A program made the position numbers and the translations under genes. DNA of 64,000 nucleotides, taken from contig CASENB010000018.1 in NCBI GenBank assembly GCA_949289305.1, positions 1 through 64,000 on the forward strand. The letters are read 5' to 3'. Source of the stretch: an uncultured Spirochaetales bacterium (GTDB taxonomy: Bacteria; Spirochaetota; Spirochaetia; Sphaerochaetales; Sphaerochaetaceae). Within the stretch, counting starts at the first letter, position 1; each line of letters starts with the position of its first letter. The notes under the pieces were generated by a model. That model ran no database searches, had not been told where the DNA came from, and saw only the letters and a program-made list of their open reading frames with translations. Positions 35,717-43,527 of the stretch are shown here, in pieces.

Positions 35717-36535
35717 ATGATTATAGACAATTTAAACGACAGTGTGACTTTTATTAAAAAAAGACTGGGAGACGTCAAATATGATTACGCCCTCGTGTTA
35801 GGATCTGGACTTGGCGATCTTGCTGAGGAGATAGAGAATCCTATCGTAATTGATTATCATGCGATACCTCATTTTCCTGTTTCAACAGTTCCAGGGCATA
35901 AAGGCAGGCTTGTAGCTGGAAGACTTGCAGGGAAAAATGTTATCGCAATGCAGGGAAGATTCCATTATTACGAAGGCTGGAGCATGGATGAGGTCGTTTA
36001 TCCTGTAAGAGTTTTCCATCTTTTAGGAGTGGATAAGTTGTTTTTAACAAATGCTGCAGGATGTGTTAATACTTCTTGGAAGCCAGGTTCGCTAATGCTT
36101 ATTAGCGATCATATTAAACTTATATCAGAGAGCCCTAACAGAGGTCCTAACATCGATGAGCTTGGCGATCGTTTCTTTGATATGAGCGAGACGTATTCAA
36201 AAGAAGGACGTGCAAAGGCTAAAGAAGCGGCAGAGGCTTTAGGAATTGATTTGAAAGAGGGCGTTTACATGATGTTTGCAGGTCCTAATTTCGAGACTCC
36301 TGCAGAAGTTCGTTTTGCACGTATTGCCGGGGCTGATGCCGTTGGTATGTCTACAGTTCCTGAGGCGATAGCGGCATCTCATATGAATATGAAATGCATT
36401 GGAATCAGCTGCATGACAAATATGGCGGCAGGAATCCTCGATCAAAAACTAAACCATGAAGAAGTATTAGAAACAGGAGAGAGGGTTAAGACCAGCTTCC
36501 AAGCCCTTGTAAAAGAGATCATTAAACGCTGGTAA
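35717..36535 (+). CDS. punA: Purine nucleoside phosphorylase (trimeric type)
   Basis: A 272-aa PNP-I family enzyme that splits purine (deoxy)ribonucleosides with phosphate to the base and (deoxy)ribose 1-phosphate. LVLGSGLGDLAEEI, VPGHKGRLVAG, MQGRFHYYEGWSMDEVVYPVR, NAAGCVNTSWKPGSLMLISDHI and MFAGPNFETPAEVR are the family blocks. GMSTVPEAIAA and ISCMTNMAAG close the active site. The start at 35717 has GGGAGAG upstream. It lies last in the uptake operon, so imported nucleosides are cut at once; deoC at 7892 can use the sugar phosphate after isomerisation. Confidence 0.96.
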   Translation: MIIDNLNDSVTFIKKRLGDVKYDYALVLGSGLGDLAEEIENPIVIDYHAIPHFPVSTVPGHKGRLVAGRLAGKNVIAMQGRFHYYEGWSMDEVVYPVRVFHLLGVDKLFLTNAAGCVNTSWKPGSLMLISDHIKLISESPNRGPNIDELGDRFFDMSETYSKEGRAKAKEAAEALGIDLKEGVYMMFAGPNFETPAEVRFARIAGADAVGMSTVPEAIAASHMNMKCIGISCMTNMAAGILDQKLNHEEVLETGERVKTSFQALVKEIIKRW

Positions 36536-36544
36536 AACTAATAG

Positions 36545-36584
36545 GCCACAGAAACCTGAATTGGAATCTGTGGCATTTTTTTTT
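36545..36584 (+). terminator. Terminator of the nucleoside operon
   Basis: GCCACAGA (36545-36552) pairs with TCTGTGGC (36567-36574), followed by A and nine Ts. Confidence 0.9.
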
Positions 36585-36612
36585 GCAACACAACTATAGA
36601 AAAGCAGAATCG

Positions 36613-36738
36613 TTGACTGCTCTAAGCGAATGATCTATTATGAAAATGTAAAGAGGCACTGCCGATAGACGGTATGCCTCCAGATTGACGAATTTATAAA
36701 GGTCGCCTTTCGGGATTAGCGGCGGCCTTTCTTATTGT
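36613..36738 (+). ncRNA. Antisense RNA A of a type I toxin-antitoxin-like locus
   Basis: A sigma70-type promoter, TTGACT (36613-36618) and TATTAT (36636-36641) with a 17-bp spacer, would start an RNA near 36648. It has a 5' hairpin (GAGGCA at 36652-36657 with TGCCTC at 36675-36680) and ends at a terminator hairpin, AAAGGTCGCC (36698-36707) with GGCGGCCTTT (36721-36730). There is no ORF. Its 3' part is complementary to the 3' end of the small hydrophobic ORF on the other strand, the layout of RatA against TxpA in Bacillus. The RNA itself, about 90 nt, is inferred. Confidence 0.7.
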
Positions 36739-36814
36739 TCTCATCATGTTTCATAGCCGAAACGACTAAGCTAATTACAACGAACACTAAGCTGAGGATT
36801 TCAAAATCACTCAT
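36716..36814 (-). CDS. Small hydrophobic type I toxin-like peptide A (TxpA/holin-like)
   Basis: A 32-aa peptide: a short acidic start MSDFEI, one membrane helix LSLVFVVISLVVSA, then a charged tail KHDENNKKGRR. This is the plan of TxpA/Fst-like toxins and the so-called holin-like toxins, including the MS-[DT]-[FY]-E start. An AGGAGG site at 36823-36828 lies eight bases before the ATG. The stop lies inside a terminator stem shared with the antisense RNA. A long leader from a -10-like TATAAA (minus, 36916-36921) contains CCTCC segments that could hide the AGGAGG. It is too short for standard gene callers. Confidence 0.75.
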   Translation of the reverse strand: MSDFEILSLVFVVISLVVSAMKHDENNKKGRR

Positions 36815-36915
36815 ACGCATCACCTCCTTTAGTAGCATAAAGCTTTAACGGCTTTACCGTTCGGGAAGCTCAACGATACCTCCCGCCTAAGACTAGGAGG
36901 CTATACCGCCAACCG

Positions 36916-36947
36916 TTTATAACAGTGTCTGAAAGAGTATTGATCAT
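36916..36947 (-). promoter_or_regulatory. Toxin A promoter region, conserved with toxin B
   Basis: On the minus strand GATCAATACTCTTTCAG, then a TATAAA box and CGGTTGGCG. The same block occurs at 37300-37331 for toxin B with four differences, while flanking bases diverge. The spacing to a -35-like element is long (20 bp). Confidence 0.5.
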
Positions 36948-37002
36948 ATTAATTACGAAAGTCTAGATCAAAAATTATAAGTATAGGCTCTATGAGAAAT
37001 CG

Positions 37003-37132
37003 TTGACGATAATAAGACTATGATCTATCATGAAGACAGAAAGAGGCGCTACTAGATAGACGGTTGCTGGCCTCAAGATACAACTATTTTGTTAGTCGTC
37101 ACTAGGGTCGAGCTAGTGGCGATTGTTCTTGT
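37003..37132 (+). ncRNA. Antisense RNA B of a type I toxin-antitoxin-like locus
   Basis: TTGACG (37003-37008) and TATCAT (37026-37031) with a 17-bp spacer, then an RNA starting near 37038 that opens with a GAGGC/GCCTC hairpin as in copy A. It ends at TCGTCACTAG (37096-37105) with CTAGTGGCGA (37113-37122) and a T-rich tail. The 3' end is complementary to the end of peptide B. Promoter and hairpin are clearly homologous to copy A, about 390 bp upstream. Confidence 0.7.
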
Positions 37133-37217
37133 TTCCTATGGTAATTCCGACAGCAATTGCCGAAATTACCAAACCTATAATGCTAATTACAACGTTTAAA
37201 ACTTCGTAACTATCCAT
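37113..37217 (-). CDS. Small hydrophobic type I toxin-like peptide B
   Basis: A 34-aa peptide with MDSYEVLN, a helix VVISIIGLVISAIAVGITI and tail GNKNNRH. It shares the layout of peptide A (33% or so by eye) but the coding parts have diverged more than the regulatory DNA. A GAGGAGG site (37227-37233) lies nine bases before the ATG. The leader has GGAGGT-TTG-ACCTCC, whose second arm could also pair with the Shine-Dalgarno, as in type I toxin mRNAs that need processing. A longer frame opens upstream to 37331 but lacks a ribosome site and crosses the promoter. Confidence 0.75.
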   Translation of the reverse strand: MDSYEVLNVVISIIGLVISAIAVGITIGNKNNRH

Positions 37218-37299
37218 AGGCTGGTACCTCCTCTTCTCTAAGATTTGGAGGTCAAACCTCCATGCCAAATGTGACATGAAGCCAAACAAACGCCTACCG

Positions 37300-37331
37300 C
37301 TTATAGCAGCGCCTGAAAGAGTATTGATCAA
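37300..37331 (-). promoter_or_regulatory. Toxin B promoter region
   Basis: Minus strand TTGATC (37326-37331), 20 bp, then TATAAG (37300-37305), within a block nearly identical to that of toxin A at 36916-36947. Beyond it, 37332-37480 is AT-rich without a gene; TATAAT at 37480-37485 is the likely -10 for the helicase operon. Confidence 0.5.
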
Positions 37332-37535
37332 AATTATGATGAAAGTCTATAGAGCTAATTAAGAAAAAACTAATTGCTCAAAAGAGACTATAAAATAGTA
37401 AAAAGAATATCTTTTCATATTTCTCTTAAAGGTTATATTTCTTTTCTTAACATATACAATTAGTAAAAATTAATGTTATTATAATCAAGATGCGTGAGGT
37501 ATTTCCTTTGTTGTTTATGTTTAGAGGAGAGGGAT

Positions 37536-40500
37536 GTGGAGTTTATAGACAACATCAATAAAAAGCTTGGAGAAGATCTGAAAAAGGAAATTAAATCTGG
37601 CTCTCGACTATCTATAGCAACGGCTTACTTTTCTATTTATGCGTTTGAAGAACTCAAAAAAGAATTGGAAAACGTAAAAGAATTACGCTTCGTATTTACA
37701 TCTCCATCATTTATTACAGAGAAGACAAAAAAGGAAAACAAAGAATTTTATATACCTCGTCTTAATAGAGAAAAGAGTCTGACAGGAACAGATTTTGAGA
37801 TAAAACTTCGTAATGAACTTTCTCAGAAAGCAATTGCACGAGAGTGTGCTGATTGGATAAGAAGCAAAGTCTCATTCAAATCCAACAAGACGGACGAGGT
37901 CATGTCTGGTTTTATGCTTGTTGATGATATATCATACTCGTCAATCAATGGGTTTACAACATCTGAATTGGGAACAGAGAAAGGCAATATCGCTTACTCT
38001 GCGATCAGTAAAATTGAAGCGCCTTTTTCAAGTTATTACATCAATCTTTTTGATTCTCTGTGGAATTCGGATAAGCTTGAAGAGGTTACGGATAAGGTTA
38101 TTGAGAACATCTCTGCCGCATATACGGAGAATTCTCCTGCATTCATCTATTTTGTAACGCTCTATAATATCTTTCATGAGTTTCTTGAGGATATATCGGA
38201 AGATACGCTTCCAAACGAAGCAACTGGATTTAAAGACAGCAGAATCTGGAATATACTTTACAATTTTCAGAGAGATGCTGCACTTGGGATTATTAACAAG
38301 CTTGAGAAGTACAATGGTTGCATACTCGCTGATAGCGTAGGCCTTGGAAAGACTTTCACTGCTCTCGCTGTTATCAAATACTACGAAAATAGAAATAAGA
38401 ATGTCCTTGTCTTATGTCCTAAAAAACTTGGTGCTAACTGGATGACTTTCAGGGAGAACTATCTAAATAATCCTGTAGCAGAAGATAGACTTCGTTACGA
38501 TGTTCTTTTTCATACAGACCTTTCAAGATCTTGCGGATATTCAAATGGTATAGATTTATCTCGTCTTAATTGGAGCAACTATGATCTTGTTGTAATAGAT
38601 GAATCTCATAACTTTAGAAATGGTGGCCAGTATTATGGAGAAGAAAGAAAAGAAAACCGATATACAAAGTTGATGAACCAAGTCATAAGGAAGGGCGTGA
38701 AGACAAAGGTGTTGATGCTTTCTGCAACTCCTGTTAATACAAAATTTTTAGACCTGAAGTGTCAGTTAGAGCTTGCCTATGAAGGTAATAGCGCAAACAT
38801 CGATCCTCTTCTCAATACAAAGCATTCAATAGACGATATATTCAGATCTGCGCAAAAAGTTTTCAACGGATGGAGTAAGCTTCCGCCAGAAGAAAGAACT
38901 ACTAATTCTCTTCAAAGATCTCTAGATTTTGACTTCTTTGAACTTCTTGATGCTGTTACAATCGCTCGTTCAAGAAAACATATACAGACATACTACAGCA
39001 CAAAAGATATAGGGGAGTTCCCAAAGAGGCTACCTCCGCTTTCTTATCGTCCTGAACTGACAGAGCTTGATAAGGCAATTACATACAATGAGATCTTCGA
39101 CATTCTTATGGCGTTAAATCTTTCTGTATATACGCCTTCTCTTTTCATCTTCCCTAGCAGAATGAAGAAATACGATGAACTATATGACAGCAGAAAAAAT
39201 GCAAATCTAAGCCAAATAGGAAGAGAGAAGGGTATCCGCTATCTAATGGCAATCAATCTCATGAAGAGAATGGAAAGTTCTGTATATTCTTTCCGTTTGA
39301 CACTCGAAAGAATTGAAGAGTACATCTCTTCTATTGTTGATTTAATTAATCAATATGAGAAGCATAAGGATGAGTTTTTTGATTTCAAAGACATATCGGA
39401 TGTGACAGAACTTGATAGCGATGAAGAGAGTGCAGAAGACCTTCTGAAAGTCGGCAAGAAAGTTCAGATAAGTCTTGCAGACATGGATACCATTAGATGG
39501 AAGAGGAATTTGGAGAGTGACTTAGAAAATCTTAGCGTTCTTGATTCTATGGTGAGAGACATAACACCTGAGTACGATTCTAAACTTCAAGAACTTCTTT
39601 CGGTCATCGATAATAAGATTCAGAACCCAATAAATGAAGGAAATAAGAAGATCCTCATCTTTACAGCATTTGTTGATACGGCTGAATACTTATATAACAA
39701 CATTGCGCCAAAAGTAAAGGCGAAGTATGGACTTGAAACAGCACTGGTGTCGGGTTCAATCGAGGGTAGATCAACAATAAAAGGTTTGAAGTGTGACCTT
39801 AATACTGTACTTACATGTTTCTCACCGCTTTCAAAAGATAAAGATGTACTACTTCCAGGAAATGCTGCAAATATAGATATATTAATTGCAACAGACTGTA
39901 TATCTGAAGGACAGAATCTTCAGGACTGTGACTATCTCATAAACTATGATATCCATTGGAATCCTGTAAGAATTATTCAGAGATTTGGAAGGATAGATAG
40001 GATAGGAAGCAAAAACAAAGTTATTCAGCTTGTAAATTTCTGGCCAGATATTACGCTTGATGAATACATCAATCTAAAAAGCCGAGTAGAAACAAGAATG
40101 AAGATCGTAGATCTTACATCTACAGGAGATGATGATTTCCTATCTCCAGAAGAGAAAGCTGACCTTGATTACAGAAAAGAACAGCTAAAAAGACTGCAAG
40201 AAGAAGTTGTCGATATTGAGGATATGACAAATGGCATATCAATCATGGATTTAGGTCTTAATGATTTTAGAATGGACCTACTTGAATACATCAAAACACA
40301 TCCAGAGATTGAACGGGCACCATTTGGACTTAATGCAGTAACAAGATGTAAAGAGAATACATCTCCTGGTGTTATCTTCGTACTCAAGAATAGAAGTGAT
40401 AATGTAAATATAGATAATCAAAATAGACTTCATCCTTTCTATCTTGTCTATGTTGATATGGACGGGAATATCGTAACAGATCATCTCTCACCCAAGAAGC

Positions 40501-40775
40501 TTTTAGATAAAATGCGATACTTAGCAAAAGATGAAGAAAATCCTATTCCTTATGTTTATAAAGAGTTCAATAAAGAAACAAAAGATGGCAGGAATATGAA
40601 GAAATATTCTGCACTTTTAGATAAAGCAATTGAATCTATCATTGAAAATAAAACAGAAAGTGATGCAAAGGCTTTCCTATCTGGAGGACAGATATCTTTT
40701 ATTAATACGCTTATGAAAGGTCTTGATGACTTTGAACTCATCTGCTTCCTCGTAATAAGGGAGGAAGAATGCTAA
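37536..40775 (+). CDS. SNF2-like helicase with N-terminal PLD-like domain
   Basis: A 1079-aa protein starting at GTG 37536, which has GAGGAGAGGG upstream; an earlier in-frame GTG (37494) has none. Residues 1-170 look like a phospholipase D-type fold without an HKD motif (LSIATAYFSIYAF, SGFMLVDDISYSS). The helicase core has Walker A ADSVGLGKT near 265-273, VVIDESHN near 352, LMLSATPVNT, then the C-terminal lobe ILIFTAFVDTAEYL, IATDCISEGQNLQ and motif VI QRFGRIDRIG near 815. It overlaps the DUF4391 gene by 7 nt and leads a block ending in type III mod/res genes. A DNA-translocating role in defence is inferred. Confidence 0.85.
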   Translation: MEFIDNINKKLGEDLKKEIKSGSRLSIATAYFSIYAFEELKKELENVKELRFVFTSPSFITEKTKKENKEFYIPRLNREKSLTGTDFEIKLRNELSQKAIARECADWIRSKVSFKSNKTDEVMSGFMLVDDISYSSINGFTTSELGTEKGNIAYSAISKIEAPFSSYYINLFDSLWNSDKLEEVTDKVIENISAAYTENSPAFIYFVTLYNIFHEFLEDISEDTLPNEATGFKDSRIWNILYNFQRDAALGIINKLEKYNGCILADSVGLGKTFTALAVIKYYENRNKNVLVLCPKKLGANWMTFRENYLNNPVAEDRLRYDVLFHTDLSRSCGYSNGIDLSRLNWSNYDLVVIDESHNFRNGGQYYGEERKENRYTKLMNQVIRKGVKTKVLMLSATPVNTKFLDLKCQLELAYEGNSANIDPLLNTKHSIDDIFRSAQKVFNGWSKLPPEERTTNSLQRSLDFDFFELLDAVTIARSRKHIQTYYSTKDIGEFPKRLPPLSYRPELTELDKAITYNEIFDILMALNLSVYTPSLFIFPSRMKKYDELYDSRKNANLSQIGREKGIRYLMAINLMKRMESSVYSFRLTLERIEEYISSIVDLINQYEKHKDEFFDFKDISDVTELDSDEESAEDLLKVGKKVQISLADMDTIRWKRNLESDLENLSVLDSMVRDITPEYDSKLQELLSVIDNKIQNPINEGNKKILIFTAFVDTAEYLYNNIAPKVKAKYGLETALVSGSIEGRSTIKGLKCDLNTVLTCFSPLSKDKDVLLPGNAANIDILIATDCISEGQNLQDCDYLINYDIHWNPVRIIQRFGRIDRIGSKNKVIQLVNFWPDITLDEYINLKSRVETRMKIVDLTSTGDDDFLSPEEKADLDYRKEQLKRLQEEVVDIEDMTNGISIMDLGLNDFRMDLLEYIKTHPEIERAPFGLNAVTRCKENTSPGVIFVLKNRSDNVNIDNQNRLHPFYLVYVDMDGNIVTDHLSPKKLLDKMRYLAKDEENPIPYVYKEFNKETKDGRNMKKYSALLDKAIESIIENKTESDAKAFLSGGQISFINTLMKGLDDFELICFLVIREEEC

Positions 40776-41380
40776 ACCTTCCAAAGAGCACTGAAGTCAA
40801 CCTTCCTCTCTATAAGAAGGATATCCTTCAAAACTTTGAAGGAACGCAAAAACAGAAAGATGTATTTAATAACAGCATCCAGTCTTTAAGAATAGTAAAT
40901 GAACTTTCATCAAGATCTCTACCAATAGAGGGAAGTAAAGACATAAATGGTATTTTCATTATTGAAGTCATTCTAAAAAATCCAGACATTAAGGAAGAGA
41001 TAATTAATCTTATTTTTAAGCTCATTCCTCAGCATATTATCCTAATCTTGTACTATGAAGATTCCTTGCGTCTTGCAATTCATCATAAAAATACATTCAT
41101 TACAGAACCAAAACAAACCGACTTCAATTTAAAGATAGAAGGACTTTCTGTTGATGAAGTATGGCAGCATCTTGTTGAAACAATTGGAAACTTCAAAGTA
41201 GAGGATGGATCATCACTTGATGAAAAAATTGTACTTGATTTTAAAATTCAAGCTATTTTAAAAGAAATAGAGAAACTAGAAGCAAAGCAAAAAAGTACAA
41301 AAACTCCAAGAATTAAGTATGAGATTCATCAGCAAATAGAAAAACTAAAAGAAAAAGCACAACAAATGAGTAATGGATAG
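40769..41380 (+). CDS. DUF4391 family protein
   Basis: A 203-aa protein recognised as DUF4391 from LPKSTEVNLPLYKKDIL, ELSSRSLPIEGSKDINGIFIIEVIL and LIPQHIILILYYEDSLRLAI. The last 45 residues form a Lys/Glu-rich coiled coil (ILKEIEKLEAKQKS...EKLKEKAQQ). GGGAGGAAG lies before the ATG, which overlaps the helicase stop. DUF4391 proteins commonly sit between such helicases and type III methyltransferases, as here; a bridging or loading role is a guess and no activity is known to me. Confidence 0.8.
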   Translation: MLNLPKSTEVNLPLYKKDILQNFEGTQKQKDVFNNSIQSLRIVNELSSRSLPIEGSKDINGIFIIEVILKNPDIKEEIINLIFKLIPQHIILILYYEDSLRLAIHHKNTFITEPKQTDFNLKIEGLSVDEVWQHLVETIGNFKVEDGSSLDEKIVLDFKIQAILKEIEKLEAKQKSTKTPRIKYEIHQQIEKLKEKAQQMSNG

Positions 41381-41437
41381 CATATCTAAGTAAATAAAAG
41401 GAAACATGTCTGTAGAATTGGAGAAAGGAGATTTGAA

Positions 41438-43527
41438 ATGGAAAAAATGAAGATGCATTCAATGAATAAAATAAATGATAACGTTAGGAAACTTGCAGAA
41501 TTATTTCCTGAATGTTTGACTGAAGTGCTTACCCCCCCCCGCAAAATAAACTAGATGCGCAGGATGAGGATTCTCGAATACTTACAAAAGTTATAGATTT
41601 TGACATTCTAAAAAGTCTTCTTTCTGATAATATAGTAGAAGGTAGTCAAGAGAGATATCAGTTCACATGGCCTGATAAGAGAAAAGCTAGAGCATTGGTA
41701 AATCAGGAAGTTACTTCAACTCTTCGCCCGTACAGAGAAGAATCTGTAAACTTCGATACAACTGAAAACCTCTATATCGAAGGAGATAACCTCGAAGTCC
41801 TTAAACTCCTCCAGGAAACTTATCTTGGGAAAATAAAGATGATCTATATAGATCCTCCTTACAATACCTCACATGACTTTATATATAAAGATGATTTTTC
41901 TCAATCTGCAGATGAATATTCATCAAATAGTGGACAGTATGACAATCAAGGTAACAGATTAGTAGCTAATACAGAATCAAATGGAAGATTCCATACTGAT
42001 TGGCTTAATATGGTATATCCTCGCCTAAAGTTAGCCAGAGATTTATTGACTGAGGACGGCGTGATTTTTATTTCCATTGATGATAATGAATGTTTTAATT
42101 TAAAGAAAGTTTGTGATGAAATATTTGGAGAAGAAAATTGCATTGGTCCAATTATTCAGAATAAACAGAATGCAAAGAACGATACTATAAACGTTCAGAA
42201 AAATCATGAGTATATATTGGTATATAGAAAAGAAAAAATATTTAATGGTTCTCAGGTAGAGGCTTCACTAACAAATAAAAAAACAATCGTTAGAAAGGTC
42301 TTAAAAGATGGAGATCGCTATTACTATCTAAATGATTCAATTACGACTCGTGGCGAAGGAGGAACTTTGAATGCAAGACCTAATTTAGGATATACAATTT
42401 ATTACAATGCGAAAACATTAGATATAAGAGCCCTTCAAGATTATAACGTTTCCATGGCAAAAAACTGCAACGATGAGAGCTTGTTATATGAAGATGACAA
42501 GGATTTAATTGGAGCTGGATATATCGCCATTCGACCTCCAAAAGTGAGAGGAAAACTTGGCGCTTGGACATGGTCTCTGGATAAATTTAACTCAAATATC
42601 GATAATATATGTATTACAAATACAAAAGAAAATTATTCAGTACGAAGTAGAACTTTTGTTGATGCAAAGCAAGTAAGAATTGTTGAAAATGAATTGATAT
42701 ATGAACAACAAACAAAAAGTAACTCAAAGAGTATCATTGAATTTTCTACTAATGATGGAACCAACGTTTTGAATTCTTTGTTTAAAGAGAAATCGATTTT
42801 TAATAATCCTAAGAACATTGACATGCTTGTTTACCTTTTATCTCTATTTGATGACACATCGTTCGTGGTTTTAGATTTCTTTTCTGGCTCTGCAGCAACT
42901 GCACACGCAGTTATGAAGCTTAATGCTGAAGATGGTGGACAAAGGAAGTTTATCATGGTTCAGCTACCTGAAAAGTGTGATGAAAAATCCGAAGCATACA
43001 AAGCTGGTTACAAAAACATTTGCGAGATTGGCAAGGAGAGGATTAGGAGGGCAGGCAAACAGATTCTTGATGAACTAAAAGAGAAAAATGGTGAACTGTT
43101 TGCTGATGATGTCTCTCTCGATATCGGCTTTAGGGATTTGAAGCTTGATTCTTCAAATATGGAAGATGTCTATTACACACCAGAAGAGACTGAACAACGT
43201 TCTCTTGATAATCTTCTTTCGAATATCAAAGAAGGAAGAACCGCAGAGGATCTGCTCTTCCAAGCAATGTTGGATTTAGGCGTTCTTTTGTCTGCTAAGA
43301 TTAAAGAAGAAGAAATTGCAGGAAAGAAAGTTTTTAATGTTGATAATAATTATCTAATTACTTGCTTTGATGAAGATATTAATGAAGATGTTATCATTGA
43401 AGTAGCAAAGAAAAAGCCGATATACTTTGTAATGAGAGATTCATCTCTTGCAAATGATTCTGTTTTTGTAAACTTTGATCAGATCTTTGCAAGATATAGT
43501 CCAGATACGATAAGGAAGGTACTTTAA
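41438..43527 (+). CDS. mod: Type III DNA methyltransferase Mod1, phase-variable, OFF by C9 tract
   Basis: A beta-class N6-adenine methyltransferase of type III systems. The ATG at 41438 has AGAAAGGAG upstream and opens MEKMKMHSMNKIND...LAELFPECLTEVLT. Nine Cs (41532-41540) then shift it into a stop after 38 codons. With ten (or seven) Cs it would run into QNKLDAQDED and [15 protein letters not shown], giving about 696 aa. The rest shows DPPYNT (motif IV) and [14 protein letters not shown] (motif I). The central region, about codons 150-400, is the target-recognition part and differs from Mod2; the last 220 residues are nearly identical. No start codon exists between the tract and 41695, so OFF should be real if the count is right. 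Confidence 0.88.
41532..41540 (+). repeat. Poly-C9 phase-variation tract in mod1
   Basis: Nine consecutive Cs in the 32nd to 35th codons of mod1. At this length slipped-strand mispairing is expected. The upstream ATG frame and the downstream mod frame differ by one base; adding one C joins them. Confidence 0.9.

Noticed and set aside
37113..37331. 72-codon version of toxin B
   Set aside because: The extra N-terminus crosses the conserved promoter block and has no Shine-Dalgarno; the internal ATG at 37217 has GAGGAGG at good spacing.
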